Assembly: GCA_016873735.1 (NCBI GenBank)
Contig: VGWD01000017.1
Span: 1-49,140, forward strand
Direction of reading: 5' to 3'
Source: Ignavibacteria bacterium
GTDB lineage: Bacteria; Bacteroidota; Ignavibacteria; Kapaibacteriales; UBA961
DNA: 49,140 bases
Positions 27,530 to 37,600 of the stretch are shown here, one piece after another. The notes under the pieces were generated by a model. It worked only from the letters and a program-made list of their open reading frames with translations, was not told where the DNA came from and searched no databases. The position numbers were made by a program, and so were the translations under genes. Position 1 is the first letter of the stretch; every line of letters starts with the position of its first letter.

Positions 27530-28487
27530 GAAGCAATACTCAGCAAAACGGAGACCTCGCGTATCCGATAATCCCGAGATTCAGGATTATGATTATCATT
27601 TGCCGGTGATGCTTCATGAATGTGTGGATGCATTGATGTCATTCGGTCCTACAGGCACATATATTGACGGTACGCTTGGTGGTGGAGGTCATACGGCTGA
27701 GATTCTTTCTCGATTGACCGAAAAGGGAAGAATGATTTCATATGATGCAGATCCGGATGCAATCTTGCATTGCAAAGAACGATTTGCAAGCATCATGGAG
27801 GAAAATCCAGAGCGATTGACATTGCGGGAAGCGAATTTCGTATTCATGACGCAAGATGAAATTCCTGATGGAAGTATATCCGGAGTCTTATTGGATCTTG
27901 GAGTATCATCAAGACAATTGGATAAAGGGCAGCGCGGAATAAGCTATCGATTCAATACAAAATTGGATATGCGATTTGGTCCGAATGGACAAACAGCAGA
28001 AGAATTGCTTAACAGCATTGAGGAGGGTAAACTCCACCATATTCTGCGAGGTTTCGGGGAAGAACCTTTTGCAAGAATAATCGCACGGCGGGTCGTTGAG
28101 CGCCGCCGTGCGGCTCCTCTGCAATCAACATATGATTTGCGTCACCTAATCGAAGAATGCGTTCCACCGCATATTGTATCCAAATCGCTTGCCAGAGTGT
28201 TTCAAGCAATTCGCATAGCCGTGAATGGAGAATTGGACATACTTGAAAAAACCATCAGAGGAATCATGCCGAAACTCATATCAGGTGGACGAATCGTGAT
28301 TTTGTCCTATCATTCATTGGAAGATCGGATTGTAAAACATGTCTTCAAGGAATTGGCATCAAACCATGATGACAAAGCCCCTTCACTTCGTATACTAACA
28401 CCCAAACCCATAGAAGCCGATCAAGGAGAAATTTCACGGAATCCGCGGGCTAGAACCGCAAAACTCAGGATAGCCGAAAAGTGCTGA
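27519..28487 (+). CDS. rsmH: 16S rRNA (cytosine1402-N4)-methyltransferase RsmH
   Basis: RsmH (MraW) methylates N4 of C1402 in the ribosomal P site, using SAM. The 322-aa protein begins with a 25-residue basic tail, then HLPVMLHECVDAL in part, the SAM motif YIDGTLGGGGHTAEIL, YDADPDAI, and GVLLDLGVSSRQLD. The family segment RGISYRFNTKLDMRFGP has Phe where many members have Met. Near the end lie ARVFQAIRIAVNGEL and ILSYHSLEDRIVKHVF. It overlaps mraZ by 11 nt, so translation is coupled. The genes that normally follow (ftsL, ftsI, murE) are absent. Confidence 0.97.
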   Translation: MGNKKQYSAKRRPRVSDNPEIQDYDYHLPVMLHECVDALMSFGPTGTYIDGTLGGGGHTAEILSRLTEKGRMISYDADPDAILHCKERFASIMEENPERLTLREANFVFMTQDEIPDGSISGVLLDLGVSSRQLDKGQRGISYRFNTKLDMRFGPNGQTAEELLNSIEEGKLHHILRGFGEEPFARIIARRVVERRRAAPLQSTYDLRHLIEECVPPHIVSKSLARVFQAIRIAVNGELDILEKTIRGIMPKLISGGRIVILSYHSLEDRIVKHVFKELASNHDDKAPSLRILTPKPIEADQGEISRNPRARTAKLRIAEKC

Positions 28488-28551
28488 GCATCCCCTTGAA
28501 AGCATATTGATTTGCTATATTGCAACACATTCATCAATCAAAAGAACATCA

Positions 28552-30747
28552 ATGAAAATACAAAGACTCCTTTTCGCATGTTGCGCATTCTTGGCACTGT
28601 CAGCAATGATGATTGCTGCAGAACAAAAATCCATTCAAGAACTTGCCATACTTTCACCCGATTCATTATCAATTCCCTCATATTTATCTCCGCATTTTGG
28701 AGATACGATCATAGTCCGTGGAAGAGCGGGCGTTTCCGTGCTCATCAATGGATCAGGTGGGGACAGAAGGCCGATCATGCTTATCGGAAAAGGATGGTTG
28801 ACATATCTGTCTTCTGCAGACTCAAATGCGAATGCAAAAGCGGGCATCGCATTGTTTCAAAGAGACACTATGATTCGCACATCGCTATTCGACAGAATTC
28901 GCGTTGGTGATCTTATTGAATGTACGGCCATCGTCACAACTTTGCCTTATGAGTTTGATGCTTTCTCTCAACAAAGAGTTTCACTTCCCGCTTTGGAATT
29001 GGTGGCAACCGTTCCTGTGAAAACAATTGCAAGAAATGCCACACTTGATGCCGTTCCCACTTTGGAAATCTCACAGTTTTACAAAGGTACCAGAGGAAGA
29101 AATGCACAAGCTGCAGCATCCTTGTATGCAGGAAGAAAAGTTCGCTTTGATTCAGTGATAGTTAGCTCCACTTCGCCCATATTGATGTTTTCCGATGGAG
29201 ATGGAAATGAAATACCGATGTCTGATCAATCAGGATATTTCACGACAAAAAATCATTTCATCGAAGAATCGCAATTTTCTCCTTATACAATAGGTCAAAA
29301 ACTGTTCAAAGTAGAAGGATTCATCACAACCAATTTCCTTGCCGGTGGTGGTGGAGGAGGAATGGGTGGCGGATCGCAATTGTATACCTATGCAATTGCT
29401 CCTGCAATGCAACAAGATGTGATTGCCGGTCCGAAACCAGCCATCATTAGTCTCATTGCTCAAAGGCCCTCCAAACTCTTTCCATCTTCAAAAGATCAAG
29501 TGCAAATCGTGTATGATGTATTAAGTGGAACAAATCTTGTTCCATTCCAAAACATAGCATTGTTTGTTTCTGTGGATGCGGGAAAAACATATACCAAATA
29601 TCCCGCACAGGATGATCCATCCGGAAGTTGGCTCGGAGTGATTCCGGCTCAACCTGCAGGTACAATCGTTCGATATTATATTAGTGCAATTGATGATGCA
29701 AACAATGAATATCGCTTGCCTGTTGCATCGGACTATTTCTATAAAGTTGTTGACACATACCCGAAAATCTCTGATGTGAAAATTCCGGATACAGTCAGCG
29801 GTATCAGAAACATGCAAGGCGCATCAGTCACAATCGAAGGAGTTGTGATGTGTGATTCTTCAGATATATTCGGTGATAGATTCCAAAATCTAGCAAGAGC
29901 CATTATTCAAGATGGCACTTTGCCTTATTCAGGTGCTGCATTCTATAGACAAGGGAATAATTCAAAAGCAATGTCGCTCAAGAGAGGACAAAAAGTTCGC
30001 GTTTCTTCCAGACTACAAGAATACGGTGGCATTGTATTTTTTGGAAATATAGATTCATTGGAAATTCTTGGGAATGACACTCCATATCAACCCGTGAAAT
30101 TAAGTACCGCAAATTTCACCACGAATCCAAATGGCATTCAAGGATCCGATCAATGGAGAGACATGCTTGTTGAATTCCCAAATATTGTCATCAGTACAAT
30201 CGAGCCATCTGCTTTTCAATCAACAGGAGAATTCATCATTGTAGATCAGGCCCTACAACAAGATATGACACAGGGCATTCGCGTTGAAACCGATGAAAGC
30301 AAATTGAAGTATACCACAAGAGACAGCATTGTTGCAGTAACAAATCGTGTGAAGCCGACAGTTGGAGAAAAAGTGGATTTTGTTCGTGGAATCATCGGTG
30401 CTGATTTCCGTAGTAGAAGATATAAGTTGATTCCGAGATTCGACAGAGATTTCAGTATCGTTACTTCAATCAATGAACACAGCATAGAGCAATCACCGGT
30501 ATTTGCATTCCCAAATCCTGCAAGTGAATACATGCAAGTGATGTTTGATGCGAAGAATTCCGAGCCCATCATTATACAAATCTCGGATATGATTACCGGA
30601 AAAATTATCCATGTCTTGGAACAGCCCGGTCATATTGGGAATCATCGCATTCAATTGCATGTGGGTGCTTATCCTTCGGGATTATATTCCGTGTCTGTAA
30701 AGACTGGAATGCAGGTTCATATCATTCCATTGACAATACAACATTGA
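28552..30747 (+). CDS. Exported protein with T9SS type A-like C-terminal sorting domain
   Basis: A 731-aa secreted protein of unknown role. The start at ATG 28552 gives a clear Sec signal peptide (MKIQRLLFACCAFLALSAMM); the frame is open from 28507 but the extra residues are not signal-like. The body is beta-rich: an OB-fold-like region around IIVRGRAGVSVLINGSGG, a glycine-rich loop near residue 265 (GGGGGGMGGG), an Ig-like region around NIALFVSVDAGKTYTKYP, and a second OB-like region around SVTIEGVVMCDSSD. The last 80 residues (from FAFPNPASEYMQV to GLYSVSVKTG) fit a T9SS type A tail. It follows rsmH by 64 bp and precedes rpe by 12 bp. Confidence 0.8.
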   Translation: MKIQRLLFACCAFLALSAMMIAAEQKSIQELAILSPDSLSIPSYLSPHFGDTIIVRGRAGVSVLINGSGGDRRPIMLIGKGWLTYLSSADSNANAKAGIALFQRDTMIRTSLFDRIRVGDLIECTAIVTTLPYEFDAFSQQRVSLPALELVATVPVKTIARNATLDAVPTLEISQFYKGTRGRNAQAAASLYAGRKVRFDSVIVSSTSPILMFSDGDGNEIPMSDQSGYFTTKNHFIEESQFSPYTIGQKLFKVEGFITTNFLAGGGGGGMGGGSQLYTYAIAPAMQQDVIAGPKPAIISLIAQRPSKLFPSSKDQVQIVYDVLSGTNLVPFQNIALFVSVDAGKTYTKYPAQDDPSGSWLGVIPAQPAGTIVRYYISAIDDANNEYRLPVASDYFYKVVDTYPKISDVKIPDTVSGIRNMQGASVTIEGVVMCDSSDIFGDRFQNLARAIIQDGTLPYSGAAFYRQGNNSKAMSLKRGQKVRVSSRLQEYGGIVFFGNIDSLEILGNDTPYQPVKLSTANFTTNPNGIQGSDQWRDMLVEFPNIVISTIEPSAFQSTGEFIIVDQALQQDMTQGIRVETDESKLKYTTRDSIVAVTNRVKPTVGEKVDFVRGIIGADFRSRRYKLIPRFDRDFSIVTSINEHSIEQSPVFAFPNPASEYMQVMFDAKNSEPIIIQISDMITGKIIHVLEQPGHIGNHRIQLHVGAYPSGLYSVSVKTGMQVHIIPLTIQH

Positions 30748-30759
30748 TGATTTTGTAAG

Positions 30760-31419
30760 ATGAACCATCCATTGATCATAGCCCCATCCTTGCTTTCCTC
30801 TGATTTCTCTCAATTGAAATCAGAGGTGCAACGCTGTGAAGAAGCAGGAGCGGATATTCTGCATGTTGATGTTATGGATGGACATTTTGTTCCGAATATC
30901 ACGATTGGTCCATTGATTGTCGAGGCAATACGGCCACATACAAAGCTCCCCCTTGATTGTCATTTGATGATAAGCAATCCTGATGCTTATATCTCTGCCT
31001 TCGCAAAAGCCGGAGCAGATTGGATTTCTGTTCACGTTGAAGCATGCACGCATTTGCATAGAACAATCGGCATGATCAAAGATTATGGAAAAAAAGCAGG
31101 TATTGTTTTGAATCCCTCAACCCCTGTGGAATATGCTTATGAAGCAGCCGGTGAAGTGGATTTCATATTGCTGATGTCGGTCAATCCCGGATTTGGCGGA
31201 CAAGCATTCATTCCTCATGTGCTGGACAAAGCACGCAGACTTAGAACATATCTTGATGAGAAAGGTCTTGAGCATGTTGAATTGGAGATTGATGGTGGCA
31301 TCAAACCGGACATGACGCGGCAAGTCATGGATGCCGGAATCTCCATCATAGTCAGCGGTTCAGGTATATTTTCAGGTGATCTCGCAAAGAATATTGCACT
31401 CATGAAATCCAATGCATAA
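30760..31419 (+). CDS. rpe: Ribulose-phosphate 3-epimerase
   Basis: Interconverts ribulose 5-phosphate and xylulose 5-phosphate in the pentose phosphate pathway. The 219-aa TIM barrel has the family motifs IAPSLLSSDF, HVDVMDGHFVPNITIGP (metal His and catalytic Asp), LDCHLMI, LLMSVNPGFGGQAFIP and ELEIDGGIKPD (second catalytic Asp) with the phosphate-binding VSGSGIF. It is 12 bp after the T9SS protein gene and may be transcribed with it. Convergent with the next glycosyltransferase, 3 bp apart. Confidence 0.97.
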   Translation: MNHPLIIAPSLLSSDFSQLKSEVQRCEEAGADILHVDVMDGHFVPNITIGPLIVEAIRPHTKLPLDCHLMISNPDAYISAFAKAGADWISVHVEACTHLHRTIGMIKDYGKKAGIVLNPSTPVEYAYEAAGEVDFILLMSVNPGFGGQAFIPHVLDKARRLRTYLDEKGLEHVELEIDGGIKPDMTRQVMDAGISIIVSGSGIFSGDLAKNIALMKSNA

Positions 31420-31422
31420 TCC

Positions 31423-32334
31423 TCAATCCGTGCTTTGATATCCCTTCAACATTCTACTCATGATTGCATGCGGCAATAATATTGTTGACATGCCAATAGG
31501 TGAAACTTTCACGAGATATTCAGTGATGGATCCAAATACGGGATGCAATAATGCTCTGATCAACATTGAATGAATTCCTTCCCCCAATATCAGATTCATT
31601 TTGAACAATTGAGTGAATGCAGGATGTTTCGCTCTGATATAACGCAAATTCCCAGACCCAAATTCTTCCATTTGATCCAATGCTTCCTTGATTGATTTCT
31701 GCATGAATGAACGTGCTATAGCGGACTTGGCATGATAGACCAAGGGATTGAATGTCACATGTAGACGGTATGCAAATTCAGTATCTCCACCTCCATAACC
31801 ACGCATTGCTGAATCTTGCCCTTGTAGTTGGATGAAATATCGAGCAGGCATTCCAAGATTTCCTGTCGTGATATACCGAAATGGAATCACTGCCATATGT
31901 GCAAATCGCATTTTTCCTCTTGTGTGCAAATACGCTGCCCAGCGATTCTCATCGGCATTCACATAGGTTAAATCACCCGCCGAAATGCAATCACCTTGTT
32001 CAAGAATACGAAGGTGTTGTTCCAGAAAATCAGGATCAGGAATTGCATCCGAATCAAGGCAAATCACAAATGCTGCATTCACATGAGGTAGAGCAAGATT
32101 TCTTGTTGCATTTCTCCCGTGATTCTTTCCATCGGGATGCCGAAGAACCATCATATTCATTGAAGTTTGCGAACAATAATCATTAAGAAATTCAATGGTT
32201 CCATCGTTTGAGCCATCCACACAAATCAATAATCGTGCACTGTTTATGGATTGCGATTCAAATCCAAGCAGACATGCAAGTAACTCTTCACGATTATTAT
32301 ATGTGGGGAGTATGATGTCGAACAGATGGTTCAT
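31423..32334 (-). CDS. GT2-family glycosyltransferase
   Basis: A 303-aa GT-A-fold enzyme. It begins with FDIILPTYNNREELLACLLG, has the nucleotide-binding VDGSNDGT and the metal-binding DSDA (ICLDSDAIPDPDFLEQH), and the acceptor region GYGGGDTEFAYRL. It probably adds a sugar to a growing surface glycan at the cytoplasmic face. The start ATG at 32334 overlaps the stop of the upstream flippase gene by 4 nt (ATGA), so the two genes act together. No sugar specificity can be read. Confidence 0.88.
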   Translation of the reverse strand: MNHLFDIILPTYNNREELLACLLGFESQSINSARLLICVDGSNDGTIEFLNDYCSQTSMNMMVLRHPDGKNHGRNATRNLALPHVNAAFVICLDSDAIPDPDFLEQHLRILEQGDCISAGDLTYVNADENRWAAYLHTRGKMRFAHMAVIPFRYITTGNLGMPARYFIQLQGQDSAMRGYGGGDTEFAYRLHVTFNPLVYHAKSAIARSFMQKSIKEALDQMEEFGSGNLRYIRAKHPAFTQLFKMNLILGEGIHSMLIRALLHPVFGSITEYLVKVSPIGMSTILLPHAIMSRMLKGYQSTD

Positions 32335-33638
32335 GATCGCTTATGCATCAAAGAATGAACAAAATTCAATGAATCGGGAATAGCCCGAAAGAAGTCTTTC
32401 GGTGCAAAGATTTCTTGCTTTATTGCATATATGATGCCGATCATAGAAAATGTGAACGTATAACTCATAGTGCCCAATGCAACCAATTCCGAATGCCCGC
32501 TCAAGCCAATCGCTATTGAAACGACTATGCCTATAAGAGAGCTAATGATTGCATTTGCAAGCAATGCCTTCATATGATCCCTGGTGATATAGATGATAGC
32601 CGTAATCATCATCGGCAGGATGACTGCACATAACATCAACAAAGAAAAATGTTGATATGCCATTAAGTATTTATTACTTAAAAATGTGGTGACAAGCCAT
32701 TCTCCGATCCCTAAGCTCAAAGCGATCACGATCAATGTCATGCCGAACATCGTGAATGAAATAATCTTCGAAGTCATTCCATGTTCTGCTGTTCTGTCTC
32801 CTCTCGCATGCATGCGAACCAGTGCCGGATAATACAATCCGCTTATGCCATCAATCAATGCTTCGAAAAAGCGATACAGTGTTTTTGCAGATTGAAAAAT
32901 GCCTACGATTGTCGTACCGAAGAAAAACTGTATGATATACAGATCCAAATGACGCATGATGGTTGCCGGAATATTCCATGCAACTTGATAGGCCCCGAAT
33001 GTGATGAATTCCTTGAATATTACAGAATCAGGTTTTGAAAACTCCATGTGAGAAAATGCGAGTAGTCCACCTATTAGCGAACCCAAAGCCGTTCCGATGC
33101 AGGATATCACGACCATGTTTTCAAGTGATAAAGAACCGAAATTGGATCCATAGTACACTGTTAATCCAATCATCGTGAAGAACCATGTTCCATTTGCAAT
33201 GAACACCTCGCGCATTTTGGTTTCACGCAGAAGAAATTTTATGAAGAATAATCGGGGGAGCGTCAAAATCATCATGATTGGCACATATTCCGCCATTGTG
33301 ATGATGCCTTGTTCGCTGAATAATTCTGCCAATTGAACTCGAGACAAATAGATGATGCCGCACAAGATCGATGATATGCCAATGTGTGAAATTGCGATCA
33401 ATGCATTGAATTTGGCTCTTTCTGTTATACGAGAGCCATATTTGACAATCCCATTGAGGGCAAAACTATCCGTGAGGGTGGAAATAGCGATGATAATTGC
33501 ATCCAAAAGTGCAAAGAGTCCAAATTCAGAGGGGTCCATCAAGCTGACTTGATAGAGTCGGACCAATCCATATACCATGAATAACCCTTTGTCCATCATG
33601 GTCCAGGTGATTTTGCCAATATGATCTTGAATGCGCAT
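32331..33638 (-). CDS. Polysaccharide flippase (Wzx/MATE-like)
   Basis: A membrane protein of about 435 aa with 12-14 hydrophobic segments, resembling polysaccharide biosynthesis exporters that flip lipid-linked glycans across the inner membrane. Typical features: GLVRLYQVSLMDPSEFGLFALLDAI in part near the N-terminus, HLDLYIIQFFFGTTIVGIFQSAKTLYRF in part in the middle and a long hydrophobic C-terminal half. The frame is open to ATG 33683. ATG 33638 (MRIQDHIGKITW) is preferred because AAGTGA precedes it and the longer N-terminus is polar and atypical. It overlaps the GT2 gene by 4 nt. Confidence 0.85.
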   Translation of the reverse strand: MRIQDHIGKITWTMMDKGLFMVYGLVRLYQVSLMDPSEFGLFALLDAIIIAISTLTDSFALNGIVKYGSRITERAKFNALIAISHIGISSILCGIIYLSRVQLAELFSEQGIITMAEYVPIMMILTLPRLFFIKFLLRETKMREVFIANGTWFFTMIGLTVYYGSNFGSLSLENMVVISCIGTALGSLIGGLLAFSHMEFSKPDSVIFKEFITFGAYQVAWNIPATIMRHLDLYIIQFFFGTTIVGIFQSAKTLYRFFEALIDGISGLYYPALVRMHARGDRTAEHGMTSKIISFTMFGMTLIVIALSLGIGEWLVTTFLSNKYLMAYQHFSLLMLCAVILPMMITAIIYITRDHMKALLANAIISSLIGIVVSIAIGLSGHSELVALGTMSYTFTFSMIGIIYAIKQEIFAPKDFFRAIPDSLNFVHSLMHKRS

Positions 33639-33803
33639 GAATTCACTTAAATGTGAGTCTGAATCACTGCAAAAATCATGCATCCTTTAGGGGTTTTGCA
33701 AAAAAATTTGCGTATTCGCTTGACAATGCACTATTTAGTGTATTGCTTTTATGCAATTTCCTGAATTTATCGTTATTCATATTCATTTTTCAAGGATTCT
33801 CAC

Positions 33804-34541
33804 ATGAGCAATGGTGTAACTGGTTCATTGGATCTGAAAAGTGTGGCGGGTTCACTCATCATTGGATTGATTGCCGTTTTCGGTTTGGGATGGATGAGCG
33901 GAACAACTTTTGCCGCACTGCCATTTCCGGTTCTTTCTTTATTGTCAGGATTCATCTTGACTGGCATGGTGGCCGGATTGCTCTCCAAAGGAGAGACTAT
34001 TTCAGAACCTGTCATCTCATCCGTGATTGTGAGCATAGCTCTCTATTTCTTTCTCCCGGGATTGAATCTCCAGGGATTTGCCGACATCCATCCTGAGCAT
34101 ATTTTGCTTATTGGTTTGAATGGCATCATGTTGTCATTTGCCGGTGCATGGGCAGGTGAAATGTTGCAAGGAACAATGGAAACCACTGAAGAAGTGAAGC
34201 ATTTGGAATGGGGCTGGGTTTTGGCCGGAACAATTCTCGGTGTCATGGTTTCAGTTTTGGTTTCCACTTTACTGATCATCGTTTTGGGATTTGAATTCAC
34301 TCCCTTATTGATTGCATTTGTGATCGGACTCTTCCTCACGGGCTTTTTGATTGGGTTTCGGTCTGCAGGTATAACGATCATGGAAGCAGCTTTGGCGGGC
34401 TTGTTCACTCTTGTAATCAATGTTGACATTTTAACATTGGCACTTGTGCCACCGGGATTTGATGAAATCATGCTCGCATTGATTTTGGGTGGAGTGCTTT
34501 CCATGATTGGTGCTTGGGTTGGAGAAAAAATCCAAGGTTGA
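33804..34541 (+). CDS. Integral membrane protein with internal duplication (unknown function)
   Basis: A 245-aa protein with about eight hydrophobic helices and few charges. No known family is recognised. The two halves (about 15-123 and 138-245) look homologous: GFILTGMVAGLLSKG at 49 matches GLFLTGFLIGFRSAG at 175, and SFAGAWAGEMLQG at 111 matches SMIGAWVGEKIQG at the C-terminus. A charged linker (METTEEVKHLEWG) joins them. AAGGA lies 7 nt before ATG 33804. The gene is divergent from the flippase operon and has its own intergenic region, so it is probably transcribed alone. It may be a transporter or channel; that is inference. Confidence 0.75.
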   Translation: MSNGVTGSLDLKSVAGSLIIGLIAVFGLGWMSGTTFAALPFPVLSLLSGFILTGMVAGLLSKGETISEPVISSVIVSIALYFFLPGLNLQGFADIHPEHILLIGLNGIMLSFAGAWAGEMLQGTMETTEEVKHLEWGWVLAGTILGVMVSVLVSTLLIIVLGFEFTPLLIAFVIGLFLTGFLIGFRSAGITIMEAALAGLFTLVINVDILTLALVPPGFDEIMLALILGGVLSMIGAWVGEKIQG

Positions 34542-34560
34542 AAGGTAAACGCATAAATCT

Positions 34561-34591
34561 TTTGTTCTCTGCCTGAACCATGGTATTTTCG
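34561..34591 (+). promoter_or_regulatory. Promoter of the SBBP/OmpA gene run
   Basis: TTTG (34561-34564), a 19-nt spacer, and TATTTTCG (34584-34591). It matches the FCB pattern TTTG-N19-TAnnTTTG except for one base. Expected transcript start is near 34598, which is only about 13 nt before the first ATG at 34611 and favours a start at 34644 or 34668. Confidence 0.6.
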
Positions 34592-34610
34592 TAGAACCTC
34601 TGTTTGCAGT

Positions 34611-37600
34611 ATGACAGAGCGATCTCCAATTATAGCTAAAAGCATGGTTCGAATATTTGTTTCAGGCATGGGAAGATGCCTGCCAATCATACTTTTCATT
34701 GTTGTTCTCTTGGCAATCTGTCCTGAAAATGGGATTGCAAAAGACATGAAGGGTTATCAATTTCCGAAGGGTATTGTCCTCAATGCGGGGCAATACCCTT
34801 CTAATGTTTATGCTTATGCGCATTTAGGGAATAGCATCATTTGGTTTGATTCAGAGGGACTGTTATTTGATGCACGATCATCTTCGGGCAGACATACCAT
34901 TCGCATGAAATTCCCAAGCCAACACTTGAGCATCAATACGGGAGCAATCATTCAAGAAAGGAATGTGATTACAGGGCAAGGAGTTTCAAAGGAGGAATTC
35001 CTGCAATCATTCACCATGCTTGATGAAGATGGAAAGAATATATCAACATTTTTGATGAATGATTATGGTCTGCAATGGATCATAGATTCCAATCCGAAAG
35101 AAATTGAATATATGATTGATGGTGCTGATTCCATTTCCATTGATGAAGCTCGTGATTTGCTCTACTTGCATGCGGGGACATCTCACATTGCAATGCATGC
35201 ACCGCTTTTCAAGAATGCACATGGTGAATTGAAATCATTGGATTTGTTAAAGACAACAAATGAATCATTTGTCTTGCGAATTCCTCAAAAACAACATGAA
35301 TCTCTACTTGGCGTTCCCATTGTGTTTTCAACATTCATAGGCGGAACCTCATCGGAAACAATCAATGCTATCACTGTAGATCAAAGTGGAAACATCTATG
35401 TTCTCGGTGAAACTGATTCACCTGATTATCCGATTTCTACAGGTGCCTATATTTCTCAAAATGCAATTCCCAAAGATATATTCATTGCAAAATTTGATTC
35501 AACCGGAAAGAACATCATCTATTCATCGCGGATAGGCGGTGATCAGGTGGAATTAGGGACATCTATTGCAGTTGATAATCTTGGTCAGGCATGTGCTGCA
35601 GGAAGTACAACATCTAAGAATTTTCCAACAACGCAAAATGCATTTCAATCTGAAAAAACATTACCCAATGAAGATGTCTTCGTCATCAAATTGAATGCCG
35701 GTGGCAATGCTTTGGTCTATGGAACATTCATGATGGGAATGACAACCGACATTGCTCATTCGATAGGAGTAGATGAAAAAGGGGATATGTATTTAGCTGG
35801 AGAGACGCGCATACTCAGCAGAAATCCTCATACTTTTCCCAAGACACCGAATGCTTATGATACATCATATAATGGTGGATCATCGGATGCATTTATCGCA
35901 AAGCTGAATCCAGCCGGAAAAGGTATTGATGATTTGCAGTTTTGCACACTGGTCGGAGGTAATGAAAGTGATGTTGCCTTCAAAATTGCATTGGCAAAAA
36001 ATGGTGACTTGATTGTGGCCGGTGAAACCACGAGTGATTCTTTGTTTCCAATAACAAATGGTGCAATCCAAACTCGGAATCATGGACTGAGTGATGGATT
36101 CATAGCTGTGATTTCTCCAAAAGGTGATTCGCTGAAATATGCAACATATTTAGGAGGAAGTGGGGATGAAAGGATAACGGGTTTGGTTTTTGATGAGCAA
36201 TCTCAAAGCATTTTCTTTGCGGGAAATACGAATTCAGGTGGAATACCAAATGCAGGAAATCCAAACCCTATACTATTTCCTGTTACAAAAGGTGCATATG
36301 ATACTGTGTACAATGGTGGTAATAATGATGGATTTATTGGCAAGCTGAACCCATATTCAGCAAATGCTTTAAAATTTGCCTCATTCATCGGCGGTAGCGG
36401 TGATGATTATGTGATGGGATTTGGTGTTGATGTATGTGCTGCGCCTTATGTGACAGGTACAACAAATTCCAAAGATTTTCCTATCACTTATGATGCATCC
36501 GATTCTACGATTCAAAAAAACGAAGGGTTTGTCACCAAACTGAATGCACTTGCAAATGTATTGGTCTTCTCAAGTTTTATCGGGAATGATGATGATGATC
36601 AATTGAATGGAATTTATGTTGACCAATCAGGTGCAATTTATCTTGGAGGATCCGCGAAAGTAAACACAACATCTACCAATGGAAGAGATGGATTTCTTGT
36701 AAAACTTCAGGTTGGAATTCTACCTTTGAAACCAACCATTGACAATATAGGAAGTCTGTCATTTTGCAAAGGTGATTCGGTTGTTCTGGATGCAACCTCA
36801 CGCAATTTTATTTCTTATCAATGGCGTAAGGACAATGTTCCGATAAACGGTGCGAATTCATCAACATTGACGGTTAAATCAACAGGTATGTATTCTGTTG
36901 ATGTGGCTGATGCAAGCGGATGCACTGGATCGGAGTCCATAAAGGTAACCGCATTTGACAGACCGGGTTTAACAATAGCGAAAGTGCCTGTGATATGTCC
37001 CGGAGATTCAGTCAGATTAAGTGCCATCAGTGTGGATTCATTGCAGGAGATAGTATGGAGTCCGGCACTTGGATTGTCATGCACGAATTGTTTGAACCCA
37101 ATTGCCTCGCCACCAATGAGCATGAGTTATATCCTTAAGACTGTCGATACAAATGGCTGTACAAGATTTGATACCGTAAGAGTGAATGTTATTGATTCAA
37201 AAGCGGTATCAGCTCAGAGCTTAAGAGATACAGTGGTATTATGTCCAACTGAATCAACCATTATACAAGTACCACTCACAAATGCATCCGATATCGATGT
37301 GACGATTTCTATTGTGACATTTTCGGACCCTGCATTGCAATCAAAAACAGACAGCATGTTGATTCCTGCTGATTCTACAATCTTGATTCCGATAACATTC
37401 AATGGAGTTCAAACGATTGGGGCAAAAGAGTATAGCATAGTGTTTTCGGATCATTGCGGTTCGCTCAAAACTGCTCGCTGCTACATCAATGTTCAATATC
37501 CATCATTTGTATATGCACTTGATTCTATAACTGAAATATGTAGAACGGAAATAGCTCGACAAACAATCTCAATCACCAATCAAAATGGATTGAGTGGTAC

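Noticed and set aside
34043-34747. 234-codon minus-strand frame opposite the duplicated membrane protein
   Set aside because: Shadow of the real plus-strand gene; no ribosome binding site or recognisable motif.
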